Shown piece after piece: positions 1 through 4,856 of a DNA stretch of 5,319 nt (the first letter of the stretch is position 1; each line of letters starts with the position of its first letter). The stretch spans positions 1-5,319 of the forward strand of contig CAJMOH010000100.1 in assembly GCA_905215055.1 (NCBI GenBank), in the 5' to 3' direction. The notes beneath the pieces were generated by a model. It saw nothing but the letters and a program-made list of their open reading frames with translations. It had not been told where the DNA came from and searched no databases. The stretch is from an uncultured bacterium. Lineage in GTDB: Bacteria > Bacillota > Clostridia > Oscillospirales > Acutalibacteraceae. The translations under genes were made by a program, and so were the position numbers.

Positions 1-4
1 TACT

Positions 5-19
5 GACCCCTCTGGGGTC
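5..19. repeat. Short GC-rich hairpin at the left edge
   Basis: GACCCC and GGGGTC form a 6-bp stem with a TCT loop, five bases to the left of the 24-nt palindrome. It is non-coding as far as the window shows. It may belong to the same inserted or terminal sequence as the palindrome, but what lies further left is not visible. Confidence 0.5.
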
Positions 20-24
20 TGAGC

Positions 25-48
25 AAACCACTAGTTTACTAGTGGTTT
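25..48. repeat. 24-nt palindrome at the end of the truncated PP-loop gene
   Basis: AAACCACTAGT and ACTAGTGGTTT are exact inverted copies separated by TT. The palindrome includes the stop codon of the truncated gene and lies where the similarity to the PAPS reductase family ends. It has no U-tract typical of a terminator on the minus strand. Possible identities are the terminal hairpin of an IS200/IS605-type element, a REP/MITE-type repeat, or a terminator for a plus-strand transcript (GGTTTTG follows). The sequence alone does not decide. Confidence 0.7.
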
Positions 49-582
49 TGATTCGGCTTTCTGCTGGCAGGGGGCTACAATCCGTTCATCACCGTTGTCG
101 AAGTCAAAGCGTTGGACCTCTCTGCGACTGCTGCCCTGCTGCTCCGCCACGGCGGAGTCCTTCCTGTTTTGACTCTCCGCGGCCCGGACGCCAAGTACCA
201 CCGCCCGGTGCGGCGCACCGCTCTCTTTTAGAACTTGGCAGCAGTATCGCTGTTTCCGGGTGGGTGGCCAGCCCTTCTGGACAATCAAGCTCCACATGCT
301 GGTGGGGTTTCCTCGGTAAAGGGGTTTGTGGAAAGCGCAGGCAATGCCCTCCAACTCCAGTTGACGAAACACGTTTCGAACGTGATAGATGGTTTCCGGA
401 GCGTCCGCTGTGGTCAGGTGGTGGATGACCTCCAGTGGGATGTGTGCACGCCGGCACAGCTCTAAGCAGACCTCGCTGTCCTTGCCGCCGGAGTAGGCCA
501 ATAGCAGTGGTTTCTGGTAATAGGCGGCGCTCAGTTCCGCAGCCAGATGAATGCGCCGGATTGCTTGGGCTTCTAAATCCAT
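31..582 (-). CDS. PAPS reductase-family PP-loop protein, C-terminally truncated
   Basis: The protein has the PP-loop nucleotide-binding motif SGGKDS at residues 31-36, then TTADAPET (57-64), SMWSLI (95-100), PPTRKQRYCC (106-115) and LGVRAAES (130-137). These mark the phosphoadenosine-phosphosulfate-reductase-like family often carried by mobile elements, related to DndC and IbrA. Such proteins bind ATP or PAPS and activate sulfur or other groups; the substrate here is unknown. At 183 residues it is much shorter than the full-length relatives I know (about 280 or more). Family-like sequence continues to about CQQKAE (172-177), where relatives go on to an NPIIDW-type segment and a cysteine-containing C-terminal half. 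Here the frame enters a palindrome (48-25) and stops. It is therefore probably a broken gene, although the ATP-binding half is intact. The ATG at 582 lies one base after the upstream stop. Confidence 0.8.
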   Translation of the reverse strand: MDLEAQAIRRIHLAAELSAAYYQKPLLLAYSGGKDSEVCLELCRRAHIPLEVIHHLTTADAPETIYHVRNVFRQLELEGIACAFHKPLYRGNPTSMWSLIVQKGWPPTRKQRYCCQVLKESGAPHRAVVLGVRAAESQNRKDSAVAEQQGSSRREVQRFDFDNGDERIVAPCQQKAESKPLVN

Positions 583-583
583 T

Positions 584-1234
584 TCACGTCATCCCCATGC
601 CTGGTTCCTGGCTCTCGCTTAAAAATTCCTCTGGGTCAATATTCCACAGGTCGCAGCCAAGTTCCACCGCCTCCTGACCCGTGGGAATGTACTCCTGGGT
701 CACAGTCCCGTTTTTATAGGTGCGATTCCCGCAGTTATATCCAATATCCTCATCGGCCCAAACATGATGGATCGTGATGGAGGGGAACATCTGTGACAGC
801 TTTTCCAGAATCTGTTTCGGCGCGTTCCAAGCTGTCAGAAAGGAAAGCCGGCCATCCAAGACTTCCGCACCGCTGGCATTCCACTTGGTGCCCCAATTTT
901 GAATGCGCCACTCATACCAGGTTGGACATCCGTATTTCTGAATGTTTTGATACGCTTGTTTCCCCAAGTCCCATTCCTCCCGGTCAATCTCCGGGTGGGC
1001 GGCGAGGTAGGCTGGTTCCATCTCGGTGTGTAAACCGGTATCCGCCACAAACTCCATATATTTCTTGAAGCCCGCAGCGGTGCGCGAACCAGACTCTATC
1101 TCCAGTTCCGAGGGCATGGGGATCAGCTTGTCAAAATCCATGGGGCCATTTTCCCCCTGGATGGTAGAGAAAAGACGGCTGATCTGGTCTTGGTCGCCGT
1201 CAAAGGAAAGAATGTTCTTGACGTAATTTGGCAT
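584..1234 (-). CDS. Api92/YubB-like ferredoxin-fold protein
   Basis: This 216-residue protein resembles the Api92-like (DUF1281/YubB) family found on phages, plasmids and conjugative elements. Characteristic parts are the opening MPNYVKNILSFDGD, the segment FDKLIPMPSEL (34-44), the tryptophan-rich core WYEWRIQNWGTKWNA (106-120), and the later ADEDIGYNCGNRTYKNG. The family has a ferredoxin-like fold without an iron-sulfur cluster, and its biochemical role is not established. I chose the ATG at 1234 because AGGGAGG lies seven bases before it. The same frame is open to 1450, but that stretch crosses both terminators and would encode a low-quality basic extension. The next gene starts one base after the stop, so the two are co-translated. 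The C-terminus (LSESQEPGMGMT) looks disordered. I saw no promoter directly upstream. Confidence 0.85.
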   Translation of the reverse strand: MPNYVKNILSFDGDQDQISRLFSTIQGENGPMDFDKLIPMPSELEIESGSRTAAGFKKYMEFVADTGLHTEMEPAYLAAHPEIDREEWDLGKQAYQNIQKYGCPTWYEWRIQNWGTKWNASGAEVLDGRLSFLTAWNAPKQILEKLSQMFPSITIHHVWADEDIGYNCGNRTYKNGTVTQEYIPTGQEAVELGCDLWNIDPEEFLSESQEPGMGMT

Positions 1235-1267
1235 GGAAAACCTCCCTTGTGATTTATTGAAATGAAA

Positions 1268-1294
1268 AGAGCGCGAAGCCGAACTTCGCGCTCT
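1268..1294 (-). terminator. Second hairpin (terminator-like) in front of the Api92-like gene
   Basis: AGAGCGCGAAG and CTTCGCGCTCT form a perfect, very GC-rich 11-bp stem with a 5-base loop, followed on the minus strand by TTTCATTTC. It comes 17 bases after the first terminator and 33 bases before the next start codon. It could be a backup terminator, or a leader structure that controls the downstream pair of genes. Confidence 0.65.
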
Positions 1295-1309
1295 GGAATC
1301 GAGGATAAC

Positions 1310-1347
1310 AAAAAAGCGCAGAGAGCTTTTCAGCTTTCTGCGCTTTT
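1310..1347 (-). terminator. Rho-independent terminator of the toxin operon
   Basis: On the minus strand AAAAGCGCAGAAAGCT (1347-1332) pairs with AGCTCTCTGCGCTTTT (1327-1312) over 16 bp with a single wobble, a 4-base loop, and six T residues (TTTTTT) at the end. It lies 46 bases after the stop of the small ORF. The stem also ends in TTTT on the plus strand, so it may work in both directions. Confidence 0.85.
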
Positions 1348-1392
1348 GGTGGGTGGGTCTGGAGGACTGTCCAGTTCCCTCTCGATTCTGTT

Positions 1393-1641
1393 TTAGAAAT
1401 GAGACTTTTTGCGGGAAAAGTATTGGCGGACTTCCTGCTCGGGAATCCAAATCCCGGCAGCTTCTATCTTTTCCATGACGGCGGCCACAACCTTTCCGGT
1501 GTCCCTTGGGAGGGGTTCATGGCCGGCCTTTAACCAACAGCGGCGGTATCCTTCATAGAGCCACTGGCTGATGGTTTCCCGCTGCCGCTGTTTTAGGTGG
1601 CGAAACTGCTTGTCCGTGCGGAGCAGCCTGCCGTTCACCAT
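1393..1641 (-). CDS. Small basic hypothetical protein coupled to the toxin gene
   Basis: I do not recognise this 82-residue protein. Its start ATG lies one base after the toxin stop (TGA-A-ATG), there is no strong ribosome site of its own, and the reading frame ends just before a terminator. It is therefore probably translated by coupling from the toxin transcript. The sequence is rich in Arg, Lys and Gln. The N-terminal half (KQRQRETISQWLYEGYRR, residues 17-34) looks like an amphipathic helix, followed by KVVAAVMEKIEAAGIWIP (50-67) and a basic end (RQYFSRKKSHF). No membrane segment or cysteine cluster is visible. A small nucleic-acid-binding accessory protein is possible, but no function can be assigned. 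Gene reality is supported by coupling and tight fit rather than by homology. Confidence 0.72.
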   Translation of the reverse strand: MVNGRLLRTDKQFRHLKQRQRETISQWLYEGYRRCWLKAGHEPLPRDTGKVVAAVMEKIEAAGIWIPEQEVRQYFSRKKSHF

Positions 1642-1642
1642 T

Positions 1643-2158
1643 TCATGATTTTTCTGGCTGATGGGGATTTCCCTCCTTTGCCTGGGTTTCCGCCAGCATC
1701 AGCTGCTCGATGTAGAGCACATCGGGCTGTGTGGGGGTGAAGCGTACCCCACGGTGCAGCAGATTGATAATTTTGTGAGCGACCTTTTCCAGTTCCGCAA
1801 TCACTTTTGGGTCAGCAATCCGCACGGCTTGCCCGCCCTTGATGTATTGCCCGTCTATGTATTTGGCGATCGTGGGGAACATATCCTGAAACAGCAGCAC
1901 GGATTCCTTATCAAAAATCTTCACGATTTGAATGGCATCGGCAGCCTTGTGCCGCTCTTTCTTTTTCTGGATAATCCCCCTGTATTTTGCCACCTTAGAG
2001 CTGCAGGGAACCATCCAGAAGAGCTTGGTTTTCTCATCGTAAAGGGCAAAGTAGTGGGGACGCTTTGTCTCCTGGTAATTTATTTTCAAGGAAGGGTCGT
2101 TCACTTTTTCAAAAAACGCATTGGAAATGAAGTATAGATTTCCGGATAAAATGTCCAT
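1643..2158 (-). CDS. cptN: Type III toxin-antitoxin system toxin, CptN-like endoribonuclease
   Basis: This 171-residue protein resembles the CptN branch of the ToxN/AbiQ superfamily, sequence-specific endoribonucleases held inactive by a small repeat RNA. Recognisable segments are SGNLYFISNAFF (5-16), KRPHYFALYDEKT (32-44), WMVPCSSKVAKY (48-59), a central QDMFPTIAKYI, and RGVRFTPTQPDVLYIEQLM near the C-terminus. The Ser53-Ser54-Lys55 cluster sits where ToxN-type enzymes carry their Thr/Ser/Lys active-site residues. Length is normal for the family. The ATG at 2158 has GAGGTGG seven bases upstream (2172-2166). The gene follows the promoter, repeats and terminator, which supports the call independently of protein similarity. 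The toxin should act on cellular and possibly phage RNA in the cytoplasm. Its role may be element maintenance, phage defence or both (inference). Confidence 0.9.
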   Translation of the reverse strand: MDILSGNLYFISNAFFEKVNDPSLKINYQETKRPHYFALYDEKTKLFWMVPCSSKVAKYRGIIQKKKERHKAADAIQIVKIFDKESVLLFQDMFPTIAKYIDGQYIKGGQAVRIADPKVIAELEKVAHKIINLLHRGVRFTPTQPDVLYIEQLMLAETQAKEGNPHQPEKS

Positions 2159-2181
2159 AGGAGTACCACCTCATATGAAGG

Positions 2182-2210
2182 GAGCCTCTTGCCACAACAG
2201 CAAGAGGCTC
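2182..2210 (-). terminator. Attenuating terminator between antitoxin repeats and toxin gene
   Basis: GAGCCTCTTGC (2210-2200) and GCAAGAGGCTC (2192-2182) form a perfect 11-bp stem with a 7-base loop. The bases after it on the minus strand (CCTTCATATG) do not form a proper U-tract, so termination should be partial. Type III loci place a terminator here so that most transcripts stop after the antitoxin and only some continue into the toxin. The hairpin ends 10 bases before the toxin ribosome site. Confidence 0.82.
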
Positions 2211-2214
2211 AAAC

Positions 2215-2259
2215 TTTTCCACGGCCTATTTGTGATTCGCATAGCCGGGAGCGAACAAC
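2215..2259 (-). repeat. Antitoxin repeat unit 2 (45 nt)
   Basis: This is the promoter-distal unit and it directly abuts unit 1. The hairpin arms are TTCGC (2255-2251) and GCGAA (2240-2236). The pseudoknot strands are CGGCT (2247-2243) and GGCCG (2226-2222). The differences from unit 1 lie in non-paired positions or keep the pairing. After this unit the sequence drops to a short GTTT linker and enters the terminator hairpin, so there is no clear third copy. Confidence 0.9.
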
Positions 2260-2304
2260 GTTTTCACGGCCTATTTCTATTCCGCATGACCGGGAGCGGA
2301 CCAC
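2260..2304 (-). repeat. Antitoxin repeat unit 1 (45 nt)
   Basis: This is the promoter-proximal unit. It aligns without gaps to unit 2 with 35 of 45 identical positions. The conserved blocks are CGCTCCCGG, ATGCG and AAATAGGCCGTG. The proposed hairpin arms are at 2300-2296 and 2285-2281. The proposed pseudoknot strands are CGGTC (2292-2288) and GGCCG (2271-2267). Confidence 0.9.
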
Positions 2305-2309
2305 TTTAA

Positions 2310-2323
2310 GGTAGTTGCCTACC
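2310..2323 (-). other. 5' leader hairpin with GNRA-type loop
   Basis: Just downstream of the predicted transcription start, GGTAG and CTACC form a 5-bp stem closed by GCAA, a stable GNRA tetraloop. It lies before the first antitoxin repeat. It may protect the 5' end of the antitoxin transcript or set the first processing site. Both roles are inferences. Confidence 0.55.
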
Positions 2324-2333
2324 TGACACTATT

Positions 2334-2362
2334 ATTATACGAAGAAACTGTGGGTATGTCAA
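2334..2362 (-). promoter_or_regulatory. Consensus sigma-70/SigA promoter of the toxin-antitoxin locus
   Basis: Read on the minus strand, a perfect -35 box TTGACA (2362-2357) is followed by a 17-base spacer and a perfect -10 box TATAAT (2339-2334). Both hexamers and the spacer match the consensus exactly, so this should be a very strong constitutive promoter. Transcription would start near 2327, about 25 bases before the first antitoxin repeat. A strong promoter ahead of the repeats is what a type III system needs, because the antitoxin RNA must be made in excess over the toxin. The -35 box starts 11 bases after the recombinase stop codon. Confidence 0.93.
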
Positions 2363-2373
2363 CCTCTGAGAGT

Positions 2374-4008
2374 TCACTTTCTCCCAGGCAATTCAACCAC
2401 CCTCCGGTTTCCATCCTTGAATGTAATTTCCAGCTTCTCCGCCGACTCCACCCGTACCGTCTCCACTACCTTGCGCACCAGGAGGTCGTCAAAGGTGAGG
2501 CCGTTTTCCTTGAAATTCTCCAGCAGGGCGGCGATCTCCGCCATCCGGGCTTCGTCCACCGCCTGGGTCTTTTGCACCGCCTGGACACCCTCCAGCTGGG
2601 CTTGGAGCTGCTCCAACTCCCGCTTGATCCGGGTGAACTGGAAGTCGTACTTGCCGTCATCGTTCTCAGCAAGGGCTTTGGCTAGGAGGGCTTTTCTCTC
2701 CTTCTGCAGTTCATTGATCTTGGTGCGGATGGCGTACTCGCTGTCCGCCGTCTCCGGGGTTAGCACCGAGCGGATACTCTGCATGGTAACTTCCACGGCT
2801 TCGTCCTTGTGGATGTATTGTTGAGAGATGGCCTCCATCACGGCGGCTTGAAGAATGGTTTCCTCGATGGTAGGCGAGTCGGGGCAGTTGGCTTTGCCGT
2901 CCAGCCGGGTGCCGCAGCGCCACATGATTTGCTTTTCGCCCTTGCGGTACCAGGTCACCCGCCGGTACAGCGCCCCGCACTGGCCGCACACCACCAGGGT
3001 GGACAGGGCGTATTTGCCGCTGTACCGGCCAAAGGGAGTTTTGGCTTTTTCGGAAGTGGGACGCTTGGCACTCCGCTTTGCCAGTTCTTCTTGGATGCGA
3101 TTGAATGTCTCTGGTTCCAGGATACGGGGCAGCACACCCTCCACATAATACTTGGGCAGGTCGCCGTCGTTCTGCACCGTCCGGTCGGAGAACAGGCTGG
3201 GGCGGTAAGTCTTTTGGAGGAGGGCGTCCCCTTTGTACTTCTCATTGGTGAGCAGGGAACGCAGGGTGGCGGTGCTCCAAGTCTCTTTCCCCTTTGGGCT
3301 GAGAATGTGCCGCTGGGCCAGCTTGTCCGCAATGGTGTGGAGGCTGTCCCCGTCCAGAAACCACTGAGCGATCTGACGGATGACAGCAGCCTTTTCCTCG
3401 TCAATCAGCACGGGGCCGTCCTTCTCCCGGCGGAACCCGTACAGGTTGGGGCCGATTTGGATGGTGCCGTTCTCGTAGGCTTTCCGCAGCCCCCGGCGGA
3501 CGTTGCCGCTGATGGATTCTGACTCGGATTGGGAGAATGCCGAGTGGAAGGCCAGGATCAGCTCCGAGTTCATGGTTCGGGTGTCCACAGCCTCCTTCTC
3601 GAACATTACGCCGATGCCCCGCTCCCGCAGGGCGCGGATGGTGCGGAGGACGTCCACGGAATTTCTACCAAACCGGGAGACGGATTTACATAATATCAGG
3701 TCGATCCGCCCCTCGCGGCAGGCCCGGAGCATCCGCTTGAAGTCCTCCCGGTGTTTCATGCTGGTGCCGGTGATCCCCTCATCGGCATAGATACCGGCGA
3801 ATTTCCACTCTGTCTTGCTGTTGATTTTCTCGGTGTAGTAGGCAAGCTGGTTTTTATAGCTGTTGATCTGTTCTTCCGAGTCAGTGCTCACCCGGCAGTA
3901 GGCTGCCACCCGCAGCTTCTGGTGGGAGGATTTTCCTGGTTCAATGGACTTGGGGGTGGCGGGGATGATGGTGACCTTTCTCGGCTCTCGTGGGACAGCG
4001 GACTTCAC
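2374..4008 (-). CDS. Large serine recombinase (site-specific integrase)
   Basis: This complete 544-residue enzyme is expected to cut and rejoin attachment sites to integrate or excise the element. The resolvase domain spans about residues 32-180: AYCRVSTD holds the likely nucleophile Ser41, and KSVSRFGRN holds Arg112 and Arg115, at the position of the conserved catalytic arginines. The recombinase DNA-binding domain follows at about 186-310 (LYGFRREKDGPVLIDEEKA, then IADKLAQRHILSP). The zinc ribbon uses Cys341, Cys344, Cys365 and Cys375. A coiled coil lies at about 425-500, and then comes the beta-type tail. Domain order and length are normal for the family. The start is a GTG at 4008 that overlaps the upstream TGA as GTGA, preceded by GGGAAGGTGA. 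A strong promoter for the next locus begins just after the stop, and I see no terminator between them. The name of the parent element cannot be read from this sequence. Confidence 0.96.
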   Translation of the reverse strand: MKSAVPREPRKVTIIPATPKSIEPGKSSHQKLRVAAYCRVSTDSEEQINSYKNQLAYYTEKINSKTEWKFAGIYADEGITGTSMKHREDFKRMLRACREGRIDLILCKSVSRFGRNSVDVLRTIRALRERGIGVMFEKEAVDTRTMNSELILAFHSAFSQSESESISGNVRRGLRKAYENGTIQIGPNLYGFRREKDGPVLIDEEKAAVIRQIAQWFLDGDSLHTIADKLAQRHILSPKGKETWSTATLRSLLTNEKYKGDALLQKTYRPSLFSDRTVQNDGDLPKYYVEGVLPRILEPETFNRIQEELAKRSAKRPTSEKAKTPFGRYSGKYALSTLVVCGQCGALYRRVTWYRKGEKQIMWRCGTRLDGKANCPDSPTIEETILQAAVMEAISQQYIHKDEAVEVTMQSIRSVLTPETADSEYAIRTKINELQKERKALLAKALAENDDGKYDFQFTRIKRELEQLQAQLEGVQAVQKTQAVDEARMAEIAALLENFKENGLTFDDLLVRKVVETVRVESAEKLEITFKDGNRRVVELPGRK

Positions 4009-4856
4009 GGGGCGTCACCTTCCCCGATGAACACGCCGTTTTGCAGCTTCAAGAGGATCTCCCCTTTCCGTGTGAGGTGTATTTCAGAAACTGTCCGCTG
4101 GAACAGTTCTCTATCAAAAGCTGACAGCGGCCCTGCGTGAAGTAGAGTCGCTGTCAACCGTTCTGTAATGTGTCGGGCGCTGCTGATCGCTTCATAGTTT
4201 TTCGCCGCACATTGCAGGGCTAAATTCACCAGCTCGTCCTCGGAGTAAACGCCGCTGTCCAGCTTGCGGAAAATTTCGTTGGTGAGCCGCCTGGCCTCCA
4301 TGGAGGTGACCGGGATTTCTTCTTCCTTTTCCGTCAGCAGGGGCTTGGCCACCAAGCGCTGTTGGAGCAGGAACACTCTATGTTTAAATTCCTCATCTGG
4401 CAGAGGAAGAAAGTAGTCACAGGCTGGGCATTTCCAGGTGACAGGGTGCTCCATGCGGGAGTCCATCCGCCGCACCATGATGCCGCCGCAGTGGTGGCAG
4501 TGGGCCAGGCCCTTGAACAGCTTGATGTCCTCGTCCGCAATCTGCCGGTTGGTGTTGGCACTGTCTTTCTTCTGGTGGGCCATCTGAAAGTCCTTTTCCT
4601 TTATAATAGGAGGATACTCCCCGTTTCCTATGTAATTGGCGTTGTCCAATAAGCGTTTCACCCTGGCTTTGTCCCATTTCCAATAGCCCGGGAGGTACTC
4701 CACCAGCTTGGCGGTGAGGTGGGCGGCGATCTTGCTGAGGGGTTCGCCGCTGAGGTAAGCCGTGAACACGGCCCGGACAGTCTGGCTCTCCTGGGGGTGC
4801 ACCGCCAGGACGCCGTTTTGATACTGGTAGCCGAAGGGAATGGTTCGATTTCTCAC
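4005..4856 (-). CDS. Recombinase-like protein lacking the catalytic resolvase domain
   Basis: This 283-residue protein begins exactly where the second domain of a large serine recombinase normally starts. Residues 4-50 (RTIPFGYQYQNG, then HPQE, then GEPLSKIAAHLT) match the opening of the recombinase domain. Residues 60-85 (KARVKRLLDNANYIGNGEYPPII) continue it. A zinc ribbon follows with Cys120, Cys123, Cys143 and Cys146, then a helical segment and the beta-type tail. No YxRVS motif with a catalytic serine is present, so it cannot cleave DNA by the usual serine mechanism. I chose the GTG at 4856 because AAGGAGG lies 10 bases upstream and the start overlaps the upstream TGA as GTGA. A GTG at 4889 would place this ribosome site inside the gene. 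It is probably a DNA-binding accessory subunit or directionality partner of the flanking enzymes (inference). A degenerate paralogue is the alternative, but the clean frame and the coupling at both ends argue for function. Confidence 0.88.
   Translation of the reverse strand: MRNRTIPFGYQYQNGVLAVHPQESQTVRAVFTAYLSGEPLSKIAAHLTAKLVEYLPGYWKWDKARVKRLLDNANYIGNGEYPPIIKEKDFQMAHQKKDSANTNRQIADEDIKLFKGLAHCHHCGGIMVRRMDSRMEHPVTWKCPACDYFLPLPDEEFKHRVFLLQQRLVAKPLLTEKEEEIPVTSMEARRLTNEIFRKLDSGVYSEDELVNLALQCAAKNYEAISSARHITERLTATLLHAGPLSAFDRELFQRTVSEIHLTRKGEILLKLQNGVFIGEGDAP

Larger units (their letters stand above)
2182..2327 (-). ncRNA. cptI: Type III antitoxin RNA, CptI-like (two 45-nt repeats)
   Basis: The stretch between the consensus promoter and the toxin gene carries two 45-nt direct repeats in perfect register (2304-2260 and 2259-2215), then a hairpin terminator (2210-2182). 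This is the layout of type III toxin-antitoxin loci, where the toxin cuts its own repeat RNA into units that fold as pseudoknots and inhibit it. Within each unit, bases 5-9 can pair with 20-24 (TCCGC/GCGGA in the first, TTCGC/GCGAA in the second), with one compensatory C-G to T-A change. Bases 13-17 can pair with 34-38 (GGCCG), which would close an H-type pseudoknot. Each unit ends in an A-rich stretch (GAAAA), the kind of site where type III toxins cut. The CptI name follows from the toxin family and the 45-nt unit length. Transcript ends are estimated from the promoter and the hairpin. Confidence 0.85.

Noticed and set aside
1235..1450. N-terminal extension of the Api92-like gene up to an ATG at 1450 (288 residues)
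   Set aside because: The extension crosses both hairpin terminators and overlaps the small upstream ORF, has a composition unlike the rest, and the ATG at 1234 has an ideal ribosome site.
1661..2137. A 158-codon open frame on the plus strand
   Set aside because: It is the antisense shadow of the toxin gene, with no ribosome site or family resemblance.
2215..2304. CRISPR array
   Set aside because: The two units are directly adjacent without unique spacers and lie between a promoter and a type III toxin gene.
2182..2373. Attachment site of the element between recombinase and toxin locus
   Set aside because: The position would suit it, but the space is filled by the promoter, leader, repeats and attenuator, and no duplicated core can be seen in the window.
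2809..3522. A 237-codon open frame on the plus strand
   Set aside because: It lies opposite the recombinase gene, reads as low-complexity Gly/Val/Leu-rich sequence without recognisable motifs, and is explained by codon bias of the minus-strand gene.
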